The notes: a model not told the origin generated them from the sequence alone. Positions 7,701-18,454 are shown, numbered from the stretch's first letter. The stretch is 25,389 bases of DNA from Pleurobrachia bachei (GCA_000695325.1 AVPN01000690.1:1-25389), one strand, 5' to 3'. Numbers and translations are program-made.

Positions 7701-10433
7701 TATGTACCTAACCCTAAATTGACAGTTTAATCATGAACACTTACCCAGCATAAATGGAATGCCTGCTATGGCAAAAATAACGCAAAATAGTCGCCCAGCT
7801 AGGGTGGCCGGAGATGAGTGCCCGTAACCTAAAAGGGGAAAAGTATTGTGAAAATATTACGGAGTCATGAATACTCCGAAAACATTGAAGTGTGGAAAAT
7901 TGAAATAGACTCCATGGAAGTGGGGTCTCGCAACACTAGATTTTGATCGGAGCACGCGTGGTTTCCCGACCCGTTTAGATGCCCTAATCCTGGCCCCGAA
8001 CAGTCCAGACTCAGACAATACGTTAAATACTGCCCGACCCTCCAAAAGAGTGATCTTCTTCTCGGCGCCCCAACCTTAAGAAGATTCTTCTTACCTATGG
8101 TAGTTAAAATAGTTCCAGTGAAAAAGAGAGAGCTGATATAGTCCCATTGTATGTTGTTGTCTTCGTGCCCGTGGTCACCCAACTCGCACGCTTTCCAATG
8201 CTCCTCAAGGAACGTTGTCATCAATGTGTCTGGAATTTTGTGTTTCTGAAACAATCGGGAAGACTCGTTAACTAAATTGCAGGGGGAATGAGGGGTGCTA
8301 TTATAAGCCAATACTCAATCCGATAAAATTCGCAAGTTTAATACTTACCGCTTGAAATTTCACCCAAAGTTCTTTGAGTTGACTTGACTGTGCTTTCTCA
8401 TTATCCCGCTCTATGGCACAGAAAACACCGGCCCCAATACACATGTATGCGACCAGTATAGTTGTGATGATCGAAAACCGAAACCAGCACTCGTTAAGAT
8501 TACTCTCCGCCTGTAGAGGAGTAGGATCATTTAGCATGTTGCCTAGTTAGACTATGTTTCGAGGGGGTTAGAACATAACAATTAGCATGGGGATTAAACA
8601 TTTGGAGAGATAACGTTTCTTTAAATTCATGAATTTTCCAACTTCGATTAAATTTTTTCCGATGTTTAAAAAAAGTTTGCGTCATGTTTGGTATTCTTTC
8701 TCAAATTGTTCACCTTTTGTGCTTCACACGCGGCCGGTGTTTCACCATCAGTCGCACAACCCCCGTGCGATAACTGTCGCATACGACTCGGCAACGGAGT
8801 TTGGATATTCGAAAAAGAGTCAAAAGCACTAAAATTACTCGACAGAGACAATTGTGAGAGTCTTCGTGTCCTTTTTTCATCGGCTTGATCCACAATGTGA
8901 TCCTGACCTTGATCCGATCTGTCATGATCATTGTTTCCAGCGTGTTTGTTGGCCGAGTTTGTGAGATAGAGAGTCACGTAAAGGTGGTTCTCATCGATTG
9001 GGAAAGTCTGACGAAGGTAGTTGGTAGTGTCCTCCTCTTTGATATTACACCGACCCTCCTCTTCCTCCTCCTCCAAGCAGGATGAGGAATCAATGGTGAT
9101 GGTGGGGAGGTCATACTGTATTGCAAATACAGGAGACATATAACAAGCTTTTATATATACCCACAAAAGTCAGTACTGCAGGAAGGGCGAAAGGCGATGA
9201 TTTGATCTGTCGAGATTCGTTTTCAGAGAGCTGGATAGTAATTAGAGGAGTGCCTTCCAATATTTCTTTGATACCTTGCAATTTATCTGATGGGTGCCAT
9301 TTGTCAAAAGTAAAGCTGCTGGATCGCTTAACCACTTTGTGTAATAACAGACCCCGATTTAGTGCCCCCCGATTTAGTGACACCCCGATTTAGTGACCGC
9401 ATAAATTTCCCCCGATATAGGAAATTAACGTTATTTGACCACGATTTAGTGACCACCCCGATTTAGTGCCCAAAACCCTTTCCTCCGAGGATGTCACTAA
9501 ATCGATGTAATGTATTTAAGCACTAAGAATTAATATATTTCAACATACGACGGTTTCCAAAAGCGGGTGTACGATGAAAACTGGCGTAATTAACACGATG
9601 ATGATTAAAATAAGACACTCCCACGTCTCAAGGGAAACGAGATGGTTTAAGAAACTGATCTCAAACATAATTGATCGCGCTACCCAACAAAATATTTAAC
9701 AGATACATTCATGATCTAACTGTCTTAGTGAGGCAGTTTAAATACTCAGAGAGAACACGATCTACAAATATATCCTGTATAGTTGTGTACTGTGACTTTA
9801 TGTGAGCCGGGTAAATTTAGAATCCCTCTCCTGCACTGCTCTTTGGCCTAGTCTGGTTCATATGTGAAGTTCACATTGTGAACAAATGCGTGCATGTACA
9901 TTAGATTAGCGGCCTATAACACAAGCAGTTTCTGGCACAAGTTTTAGTGAATAGTTCAGGTAATTCTAATTTTACCATACAATCACCACTCCCTACATGA
10001 GCTGCCTGGAAATGCTCCGTTACAATTGATCTAAATTTAAAATCCTAATTAATAAACAACACACATATCACTATTCATTACATATATTATGCAATTAATT
10101 TCTTACCGATGATGGTCTTTGAGAGGGCTGCATGTTGTTCTGTTCTTGAAACTGTTTCAGAGCTGTGGCGGGGTCCTGATCATCTGTTAAAAGGGGCGCC
10201 TGAGCACCACCAATGGATCCTCTCACATTAGCTGCTCCACCCAGGGGCTGACTGAACACAGAAAACCGCCGGAAGCTCTGCCCCGTGACGGCGGCCCCAT
10301 TTGTTAGCGAGTTGCTCCGTGAGTTGTTGTTGAATGCCGGGGGCGGTGCCCGGGGCACCTTTTTCTTCGAAACGAGCCCATCGAATGAGTATACGCTACC
10401 AAAGTCATCTTCTTTGCTTTTCGGGAGGTCCAT
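4722..10433 (-). CDS. Two-pore-domain potassium channel (K2P/KCNK-like) with internal exon duplication
   Basis: Minus-strand coding exons, 5' to 3': 10107-10433, 8714-9115, 8349-8510, 8095-8245, 7745-7828, 7487-7614, 7069-7224, 6343-6976 (fused), 6085-6212, 5666-5821, 4722-5573. All have GT-AG borders and all phases agree. Leaving out the duplicate (6343-6976 and one copy of the two pore-2 exons) gives 753 residues. That form has a 243-residue Ser-rich N-tail with RRFS and RRLS kinase-type sites, TM1 ~254-276, an extracellular cap, pore filter TIGYG (346-350), TM2 ~359-382, TM3 ~419-438, second filter TIGFGD (460-465), TM4 ~484-503, and a long acidic and Ser-rich C-tail. This is the K2P plan for K+ leak channels. 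Reading straight through the duplicate gives 1059 residues with a third pore. The N-tail is much longer than in most family members. The start ATG at 10433 has stops upstream and no strong acceptor; a further 5' exon is not excluded. Confidence 0.93.
4978..6380 (-). repeat. Tandem duplication unit A inside the K2P gene (1403 bp)
   Basis: In gene order the unit runs from the middle of the TM2 exon through the linker exon (6085-6212) and pore-2 exon (5666-5821) into the Ser-rich part of the last exon. It matches 6381-7782. Seven differences were found by eye: two substitutions in coding sequence, both synonymous (Ile ATA/ATC and adjacent Thr ACG/ACC), one A-run indel near 6040, and four substitutions clustered at about 6303-6326 in the intron. 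The gene's real 3' end follows this unit. Confidence 0.95.
6343..6976 (-). other. In-frame fused exon: C-tail joined to second half of TM2
   Basis: This exon enters in phase 0 with the VNVDNN start of the last exon, covers TM4 and 198 codons of tail, then passes at 6381/6380 straight into VIFAIAGIPFMLG, the second half of TM2. It ends at the normal TM2 donor (GTAAGT) in phase 1. Length is 634 nt, exactly the phase needed to splice into 6085-6212. It can therefore be used without breaking the reading frame, giving TM1-P1-TM2-TM3-P2-TM4-tail-TM2'-TM3'-P2'-TM4'-tail. Whether it is spliced in or skipped is unknown. Confidence 0.85.
6381..7782 (-). repeat. Tandem duplication unit B inside the K2P gene (1402 bp)
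   Basis: This second copy of the unit contains the linker exon 7487-7614, the pore-2 exon 7069-7224 and a C-tail exon that breaks off at 6381 in the Ser-rich tract. There it joins directly to the copied half TM2 exon of unit A. The joint shares at most one base with both parents, so it looks like end-joining rather than repeat-mediated exchange. Upstream, the intact pore-1/TM2 exon (7745-7828) continues past the unit. Confidence 0.95.
9346..9512. mobile_element. Pogo/Tigger-like MITE (AGTGAC type) in K2P intron 1
   Basis: Several copies of CCCCGATTTAGTG, plus the shared AGGAAATTAAC middle, identify a degraded relative of the intact element at 12204. The left end is ACAGACCCCGATTTAG without the GTCGG of intact copies, and the right end decays after CACTAAATCGATG. 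It lies in the 991-bp first coding intron of the K2P gene (9116-10106), which otherwise shows nothing recognisable. Confidence 0.8.
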
Positions 10434-12104
10434 AAAACATTTTACTATGGATTAACATGTTAAGTTAAACTATGTCGTAGGATAATACAAGGTGATGTTG
10501 TGCTTATTTTCAATAAACAAACGTTTATCAGGGCTGATGAATCAGTGAAATAACAAAGGCCAAAGTTACAATAGACGCCCGGTAGTTTTAGATGTTCTAA
10601 ACACACTCATACAATTTGGTCTAATTGTGTCCACTTAATGGCAAGTTAATTGATTCAAGACTGTCTTTTGATAGTCTTTAGGGGAAAAAACGCTTTAGCC
10701 AATTACAAAATTACTGAATGTGAGAAGAAAACGGTGATGTCCAACATCTAGGAAAAGGCTCTTTAATTTATCGGCAAATGAGCTCAGAATATATTATTAT
10801 AGAATGAGCTGCTGCTTCAACACATGGCTATATAGATCAGTGTTTTAAACACAGTTCCATTAAACAAATGGCTCCTAGGGCGCCATGCTACTTTTATTCC
10901 CCAGGGACCAGAGATATGTTTAAAGAAGAGGGAGCACACGGAGATGTGGCGGCGTCCAAGCAAATATTCCTAAGAAATTAGCTGTTCATGGTGTGTTATC
11001 ACTCGTGGTAGTAAAATCTATTCAGTAATTTAATAGTCACTTCCTGTGTCGGCTGTAACAGCTATCAAGTGTATTATTATGTTATCTCTTCTAGTGATCG
11101 AGAGATTTCTAATAGCTCTATAATAACCTCGCAGCGCAAACATTGATTTGGTATCCTCAAATGCACATCATGATGCATCACTACCATCATATAATACATT
11201 ACATGATAGGAATTTTGTAGATTGGAAAACATTGATCGTGACCCGGAACATCGAAGATACAGTATACACTAGGCATGACTGTTCCCCCCCCCCATTTTAG
11301 CTGACGAGTGGGTTAGGTAGACTGACTGAACTGACTAAATTGCCTGTGACACATGGTCTACACTAAGGGATTAAAGAGATCTTTGAAAAGATTAAAGATC
11401 TGAGTCTGCATGATACAAGTACTAGGTCTAATCAGTCTAGACGGAAGGGTTATGATAAGATCTACGTTAAGTCAAAGACCTATTTATAGCCACACAACTG
11501 CACAGTTCGAACTTATCTACATAATATATGCTTAGGGGCGACAAGTACGCTAACGTCAGACCTATTGTTGCCTTTTTTAAACTTTATTCTAGCACGACAT
11601 GAAGGCAAAATTAACACGTACATGCGGAGCAATATATATATATGCAATATATTACGGTAAACAAAGCGTGGGAAAAGAAACAAAAAAGACATAATGGTAA
11701 ACAGAAAATTCTATAAAGAGAGCTCTGAATGCAGTCCGATCAGTTCCACGCGTATAATAACACATTTCGACTACCAGGCCATGTGACACATGGCCTGGTA
11801 GTCGTCTTATTAATGTGTGTGCAAAAAGGCTGTTTAAATATCGGAACGGGAGGAGAGAGCGAATAAATGCAAAAATTTAGTTTCCGGTCGAATCCAGGTA
11901 TTTTGGAGACATCGCAACTCATACACAGCTCAGTCAGGAAATAGAGATGGGAAACAGTAGTATATAGGGAAGAATTGAATTGCAGTCAGAGAAAAATTAG
12001 AAATTATATACATGATTTGTTCGTCCGAGAACAGATTATCCCATTTATGAGATGAATTTAGGAGATTATATTATGTAACTTCCCCAAACTGTATGTATAA
12101 ATTT
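10434..12104. other. Upstream flank of the K2P gene, no gene recognised
   Basis: AT-rich sequence without a supported exon on either strand. It should hold the K2P promoter and 5' UTR, but I cannot place a transcription start. A C10 run occurs near 11285 and a perfect 18-bp-arm hairpin at 11768. A GC-richer patch near 10870-10960 could be untranslated exon sequence but shows no decisive splice sites. Confidence 0.4.
11768..11804. repeat. Perfect 18-bp inverted repeat with 1-nt spacer
   Basis: CGACTACCAGGCCATGTG at 11768-11785 is followed after one base by its exact reverse complement (11787-11804). The flanks add short outer complements (CACATT and AATGTG). It is cruciform- or hairpin-capable. 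No gene contains it, and its role is unknown. Confidence 0.85.
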
Positions 12105-12196
12105 CTATGAATGCTTGAGTTTCTTTTGGTGTATAAATGAATAAAATAAATAATAATTTGTGTACACCTAAAGAAACTCAGGCATTCAATTCATAG
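12105..12196. repeat. 92-nt imperfect hairpin (stem ~29 bp, loop ~29 nt)
   Basis: The left arm 12105-12133 (CTATGAATGCTTGAG...) pairs with 12163-12196, with a 4-nt bulge and two mismatches. The AT-rich loop has no structure. It abuts the TA flank of the MITE at 12204. Size and shape would suit a microRNA precursor or a small fold-back element; sequence alone does not separate them. Confidence 0.7.
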
Positions 12197-12203
12197 TCTA
12201 ATA

Positions 12204-12375
12204 CAGTCGGACCCCGATTTAGTGACATCCTTGGGGGAAAGGATTTTGGTCACTAAATCGGGGTGGGCACTAAATCGGGGTCAAATACCGTTAATTTCCT
12301 ATATTGGGGGAAATGTATTGTGTCACTAAATCGGGGTGCCACTAAATCGGGGGGCACTAAATCGGGGTCCGACTG
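12204..12375. mobile_element. 172-bp pogo/Tigger-like MITE (AGTGAC type)
   Basis: It has the same terminal repeats CAGTCGGACCCCGATTTA, the same 172-bp length, TA flanks and middle (ACCGTTAATTTCCTA) as the elements at 2490 and 3729. Every internal motif reads CACTAAATCGGGG instead of CCGGTAAATCGGGG. The termini are intact. It has no coding capacity. Confidence 0.88.
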
Positions 12376-12603
12376 TATAGTCTATTCAAAACAAGTAGAA
12401 GGAGCTCAGTTTTGTGCAGATAATAATATTTGGAATCGGCGTCGACACGCCCCGGTAAATACAAAGAGCGCCGAGACAGTTTCGGTTTTCTAGTTTGTTG
12501 TTGGAACTAATTTAAAATCTATAATGAGGTTTATTTATAGGTGGCGTGACAGTATGCAGAAACCTGGTGCACTTTTTGTATGCTGCACATTGCACATATT
12601 AGA

Positions 12604-13503
12604 CTGTCCAGTAAATATTTTCGTTGGGCTTTTCTTGGAAAATGGTTTGAGATCATAGAGTAAAATGGACTTCACCACCGTTTTTCTCAAGCGATTTTGG
12701 ATCGGAATATGATGCCTGATATTGGTATATGACTGTTCTCGGTTCCCACCAGGCTTTTTTCTCCACCCCATTCTTGTTGCTGATGCAAATGAAATTTCGC
12801 GGTTTTCGAGTTTAAGTACTTAAGCTGCTGTACTTCTGAAAAATGGTACTGGATTGATGGTTTGTTGCATCAAGCGTGTTGATTGGACAATTATCTATCG
12901 TTTAAGGTGTAATAAGAGATCCTACCTTTGTCACTGAGCAATGGGCCTCCAAAAAATTTTGGTTAGAAACTTTCACTTCCGGGTCTCATTGGGGTTGGCT
13001 TATAAGCGAAAATTCTACAGTAAAAGATATGTAGTTCTAAGTCAGTTCTAAGACGTAGTGAACCCAAATATTTGATCAGTTGACTTAAAAATATCGACGT
13101 TTTTGAACATGCCCGTAAAACAGGCCCCGTTTTTTCGCGCTTTTTCGCCTTTTAATGTTACATTTACTGTTTAAGTGGTTACTAGCGAACGTGTAGAGGC
13201 CGAAATCGCATATATTTTTCATCCTAAGACGATTTGCTATCGATTAAGCACCATTGGAGCTAAAAAGACTGTACTAGTTTTCTTAGGACAGCATTTAAAA
13301 AAATTGGTAACCCCGTGCAGTAGCAACAAGAGTGGGGTAGATAAAATAGCGTGGTGGGAACCGAGAACAGCCATTTACCGATATCAAGCATGATGTTCCA
13401 GTCTAAAATCGCCTGAGAAAAACGGTGGTGAAGTCCATTTTTCTATATCTCAAACCAAAACAAACCAAACCATTTTTCCATAAAAGCCAATCGAACTGGA
13501 CAG
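12604..13503. mobile_element. 900-bp non-autonomous DNA element with ~160-bp imperfect terminal inverted repeats
   Basis: The ends are CTGTCCAGT and ACTGGACAG. The arms 12604-12765 and 13340-13503 align as inverted repeats, sharing AAATGGACTTCACCACCG, TCTCGGTTCCCACCA and CTTGTTGCT, with scattered differences and small gaps. The ~570-bp interior has no meaningful ORF. Long TIRs occur in Mutator-like and other fold-back DNA transposons, but no clear target-site duplication was found, so the superfamily is left open. Confidence 0.75.
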
Positions 13504-14198
13504 CCTAGTAATTATGTGTAATAAATTGTGGTTCACACTTCATTCTTCTCTTCACCTTTCTCTCGCACTCTCTCTCTCCCTCTCTCTCTCTCTCGCTCTC
13601 TCTCGCTCTCGCTCTCTGTCTCTCTCTCTCACACACATTCTCTCTCTCTGTCATATCTGTCTGTTTCTGATCTTGACTCTTCCTTTGTATTGTTCATACT
13701 ATTATTTTTTATTTTATAACAGCACAACTCTTCCTAGTCCTAGGCCAGGTCTCCTTTTAGCTTTCTATCCATATCTCTCTTGCAATTTTATGTACTTTAT
13801 AATTCTCTCTGCTACGAGCCAATGACTGATCCTTTCGCCAGACATTTACAGCTAGCCATTAACGCAAGTATTTAGTTGTCTGTGTGGAATTTTCAACAAA
13901 GACGACGATTTTAAAATTAAGTACTCATTTGCCTGAGCAAAGCCATTAAAATTAAATAGTTAATAATTTCAGAGTTTTAAGCACTCATATAACATAACAT
14001 GTACATGTTTTTCCCTATCGTCTCTATTTCTCCTGATGGCGCACGGTCAACTCTCACACACGCAAACACGGACACACGATGACCAATTATCGGCCTGCTA
14101 TACGTAGTAGTTTTGTTATAATTGATTTATCGGAGAGGAGGGGGACCACTACCACGCATTATACCCCAGAAAACACAATGAAGTGAAACAAAATTATT

Positions 14199-14201
<3 letters not shown>

Positions 14202-14245
<44 letters not shown>
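14202..14245. repeat. (GA)22 microsatellite
   Basis: Uninterrupted GA dinucleotides. Confidence 0.95.
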
Positions 14246-14249
<4 letters not shown>

Positions 14250-14629
14250 GAGAGATATCAAGCATTAAACACCGGTAAGCGTGAGATGGTCTAAACGGTA
14301 ATTAGAGCTGTGTGACAACTGACAAGCAACAGCTGATTCCACACCTGTGTCGGCCCCATTACACAGTCTATGAAATATACAAATCGTACGGTACGTGTTC
14401 CAAATTCACACGTGATTTACATCATGCTTCTCACTTTACTAGCTCCTTTTAAAAATCACAAGTCTCCTGGGAATAGTTATGACATATTTTAATTAAATGA
14501 ATCTGATAGGTGTCTCATCACATAATATTTCATCTCAAATCTCAAAGATAATCATCTAGCTTTTTGGTACATCTTAAAGTATTGATTGATAAAAAAGGCA
14601 AAAGCGTGCATGATCTCAGTATCTCTGAT

Positions 14630-14650
14630 CTGTCTCTGTCTCTGTCTCTG

Positions 14651-14712
<62 letters not shown>

Positions 14713-14734
14713 CTATCTCTATCTCTCTCTCTCT
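14630..14734. repeat. (CT)n microsatellite with CTGTCT start
   Basis: CTGTCT iterations pass into a pure CT run and then CTAT-interrupted CT. It is the longest CT tract in the central region. Confidence 0.95.
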
Positions 14735-15943
14735 GCTTGTGTCCTTCGTAATAATCTCGACTGTCGATTGATCAGTACACTGAAGCTAATTGCAAGAGTC
14801 AAGTGTAAAATAGTTTTTCATTACAAAGATTGGAAATCGTGTTGGAAATTGAATTGGAAAACTTTGCAGTTGTTTCGCAAAGCAATCATTGTAATATGTA
14901 ATATAGCAACGATATCAGAAAATTTAGATCTGCTAATCAGTTTCGGAATTAAATCCATGACGTGTTTGTGTGTGTGTGGGTGTGTGTGTTTATTGCAAAC
15001 AAGAAGAATTTCATTCTCTATCTCTATGATCTTTGTCTCTATCGCTATCTCTCTATCGCTATTCTCTCTCTTTCATTCTCTTCAGGTTCGCCATCATGCC
15101 AATCAAAGTCAATTACAGACAGAAAAATGAAGGATACAGTGGAGTAAACTTCTGTAAATAAAATCAGTATTTAAAAGTAAACAACTTAGAATTTCAGACT
15201 CGACGGGTACACTGGGTGAACAATAAAACAAATTTTCATTGGGCTACTTCAAAATAAATTATCCTCGCAACTCCTATTATATAATATGTAGAATTAGAGA
15301 GGCATAACATTCAAAGAGCCAAATGAGTATGCATACGACAATTTTGTAAATAGAGAAATGAATGAGTGAAACATAGCTTGATATGAGAAGAAAGGGGAAT
15401 GACAATTATAGAATCCAATATCATCGTGCAGCTTTCACGTAATTAGTATTTATATAACAATTTTCTGCCAGTAAGATAATTTATTTACAACATATTGAGT
15501 TGAATAATAGACACAAGCGAGGGTACTGCCAACCCCCCTCAAGTAAAACGTACTACTTGGTTATTAATATAGGTACTTCGGTCAAATCTAGCTCAGTTGC
15601 CACGCCATGCATTGAGTAATGACCATTGTTGGCTTATAGCTATAATAACAGATGCCTATATTAAAGCCCCAAGATCAAGCACGTGCTCATAGAGATTGTA
15701 TACACTATACTTAAATATAATATATATAACATAGTAGTATTATATTATGCCGGTTACTTTAGTGTGTGCAAGGGGAGCAATGACATTACCACACAGCTAG
15801 ATTATCTGTATCTCACTCTCATTTTGTTGTCACACTCTCTCACATCACAATCTCGATCGGCCCATGTGTGATTATAATTATAAGTTATGTTTACATTTCC
15901 AGCGAACGATAGTTATAGGCTTTCCCATAGAGCCTTTCTAGAC

Positions 15944-16144
15944 GAGACAAAATCTCGTATGAGGCAGCTATAATAGGTAGATACTCGTTTAGAGTGATAT
16001 TTCTACTCTAACCGCCGGTTAGAGTTTGAACCATTACCGGCTACTATTATAGTAGTTATATATAACTCGTTTAGAATGGTTTTACCTACCTACTATTATA
16101 GGAGGCAGTTATAACTGCCTCCTTTATATGAGATTTTGTCTCAT
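15944..16144. mobile_element. ~200-bp fold-back element, copy 1
   Basis: GAGACAAAATCTCGTATGAGG at the left is mirrored by CCTTTATATGAGATTTTGTCTC at the right, with further complementary pieces inside (CTATAATAGGTAG and CTACCTACTATTATAG; GGCAGTTATAACTGCC). It has no ORF. A MITE of unknown family; present twice only because it lies inside the 1306-bp duplication. Confidence 0.7.
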
Positions 16145-16698
16145 TTGGAACAGCTCATAGACTCTAAATAGCAGGTCTCAGACAATAACAATAATTATTA
16201 GGACACAAAAATCAGATCTAACGAACCGGTGCGAAGAGCAGGTCAGTACTCAGTATTGTGTATAAAAGGCAGTAAGATTAATGTGCAGATGGATCGAGAA
16301 ATAGCCGCGGTGGCTTCGAAAAAAAATGTGGAGAACTGAATCTAATTGGAATCTTTTTACATGCAAGCTGAAACTGTTAGAAGTTGAATCTACCTCGTAC
16401 GAAATAAAAACGTTATTTGCATGACTCCTCTCTTCTCACTCGCGTGCTACAACTGTTAAAACAATGCATGCATCCGAAAAATTCCCTTGGGATAAGAACT
16501 TGACCTGGAAACTTGTGGAGAAAGAGAGAATTATGCCTATGATAACGTAACTAGTGAGAGAGAAATAGAGATAGAGTGAGACAAGGACACAGATAAAGTG
16601 AGAGAGAGAGAGATATATATATATATTATATATAGTGAGAGAGGGAGATAGTGAGAGGGAGAGAGGAAGATACTTATAGTGAGAGAAAGAGAGTATAC

Positions 16699-16801
16699 TA
16701 AATGGAGAAGTGGACTTCGAAAGTTTCCTCCAGCACTCGTTGCGGTTAGGGCCGGCTGCCTGGCGTACTTGATAAAGACTGGACCAAGGGGCACATTCCA
16801 T
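16699..16801 (-). CDS. Possible internal exon, minus strand (copy 1)
   Basis: This is a GC-richer 103-nt island between ATAG (16802-16805) and a GTATAC donor-like site. Two frames are open, one beginning MECAPWSS and another WNVPLGPVF, and neither resembles a family I know. The third frame, which would follow from the phase of the exon at 20080-20124 if that one reads DELLQIV, meets a stop. Composition differs from the surrounding GA repeat, which is the main reason to list it. Very uncertain. Confidence 0.2.
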
Positions 16802-17249
16802 CTATAAGATAACATGAACAGAAAACAACGCCTTACGGCAGTCGGAGCTAGGTCGAGTCATGCTAAGATACCTGGAAAAAAGTTTCATATATGTTTCTGT
16901 GAAAATTCATGATGAGAATATAAGAGATTCAATTATTACAATTAACATGATGGTATAAACTATGAATCATGTAATAATATAACTATCTCGGCCTCAGTTA
17001 ACAATTATACTATGATCACGGGGCCGGAAATCGATGTAATTGTGTATCGATGCTGTGGTTCGCGAATACACGTGTGTTCTCGCTCGCAGCTCTTAATTAA
17101 TTCTCGCTCTTAATTAACGAGATAGAATAAGTAAAGAAAACAAATATCCATCACAATCTCGATCGGCCCATGTGTGATTATAATTATAAGTTATGTTTAC
17201 ATTTCCAGCGAACGATAGTTATAGGCTTTCCCATAGAGCCTTTCTAGAC

Positions 17250-17450
17250 GAGACAAAATCTCGTATGAGGCAGCTATAATAGGTAGATACTCGTTTAGAG
17301 TGATATTTCTACTCTAACCGCCGGTTAGAGTTTGAACCATTACCGGCTACTATTATAGTAGTTATATATAACTCGTTTAGAATGGTTTTACCTACCTACT
17401 ATTATAGGAGGCAGTTATAACTGCCTCCTTTATATGAGATTTTGTCTCAT
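17250..17450. mobile_element. ~200-bp fold-back element, copy 2
   Basis: Same element as at 15944-16144, carried in the second copy of the tandem duplication. Confidence 0.7.
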
Positions 17451-18004
17451 TTGGAACAGCTCATAGACTCTAAATAGCAGGTCTCAGACAATAACAATAA
17501 TTATTAGGACACAAAAATCAGATCTAACGAACCGGTGCGAAGAGCAGGTCAGTACTCAGTATTGTGTATAAAAGGCAGTAAGATTAATGTGCAGATGGAT
17601 CGAGAAATAGCCGCGGTGGCTTCGAAAAAAAATGTGGAGAACTGAATCTAATTGGAATCTTTTTACATGCAAGCTGAAACTGTTAGAAGTTGAATCTACC
17701 TCGTACGAAATAAAAACGTTATTTGCATGACTCCTCTCTTCTCACTCGCGTGCTACAACTGTTAAAACAATGCATGCATCCGAAAAATTCCCTTGGGATA
17801 AGAACTTGACCTGGAAACTTGTGGAGAAAGAGAGAATTATGCCTATGATAACGTAACTAGTGAGAGAGAAATAGAGATAGAGTGAGACAAGGACACAGAT
17901 AAAGTGAGAGAGAGAGAGATATATATATATATTATATATAGTGAGAGAGGGAGATAGTGAGAGGGAGAGAGGAAGATACTTATAGTGAGAGAAAGAGAGT
18001 ATAC

Positions 18005-18107
18005 TAAATGGAGAAGTGGACTTCGAAAGTTTCCTCCAGCACTCGTTGCGGTTAGGGCCGGCTGCCTGGCGTACTTGATAAAGACTGGACCAAGGGGCAC
18101 ATTCCAT
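18005..18107 (-). CDS. Possible internal exon, minus strand (copy 2)
   Basis: Identical to the candidate at 16699-16801, as part of the 1306-bp duplication. If the exon is real, the duplication would create an exon repeat in the transcript. Very uncertain. Confidence 0.18.
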
Positions 18108-18454
18108 CTATAAGATAACATGAACAGAAAACAACGCCTTACGGCAGTCGGAGCTAGGTCGAGTCATGCTAAGATACCTGGAAAAAAGTTTCATATATGT
18201 TTCTGTGAAAATTCATGATGAGAATATAAGAGATTCAATTATTACAATTAACATGATGGTATAAACTATGAATCATGTAATAATATAACTATCTCGGCCT
18301 CAGTTAACAATTATACTATGATCACGGGGCCGGAAATCGATGTAATTGTGTATCGATGCTGTGGTTCGCGAATACACGTGTGTTCTCGCTCGCAGCTCTT
18401 AATTAATTCTCGCTCTTAATTAACGAGATAGAATAAGTAAAGAAAACAAATATC

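Larger units (their letters stand above)
13504..15842. other. Gene-free region rich in CT/GA microsatellites
   Basis: No supported exon. Microsatellites lie at 13558-13650 (CT), 14202-14245 (GA), 14630-14734 (CT), about 14965-14990 (GT) and 15010-15080 (imperfect CT/TATC). The long Leu/Ser reading frames here are translations of CT repeats and are not genes. The rest is AT-rich and shows nothing recognisable. Confidence 0.6.
15843..17148. repeat. Tandem duplication, copy 1 (1306 bp)
   Basis: Identical by eye to 17149-18454 at a constant offset of 1306. It contains a fold-back element (15944-16144), a GA microsatellite (about 16556-16690) and a possible minus-strand exon. No shared bases are seen at the joint. 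Identity even through the microsatellite points to a very recent duplication or an assembly error. Confidence 0.95.
17149..18454. repeat. Tandem duplication, copy 2 (1306 bp)
   Basis: Second copy of 15843-17148; I found no difference. After 18454 the sequence becomes unique. Confidence 0.95.

Noticed and set aside
8629-9393. Plus-strand frames opposite the K2P N-terminal exon and its upstream intron
   Set aside because: The minus strand has a phase-consistent exon (8714-9115) with good splice sites; the plus frames are shadows.
13514-15130. Long plus-strand frames rich in Leu and Ser
   Set aside because: They are translations of CT microsatellites; the flanking residues show no family signal, and overlapping frames are equally open.
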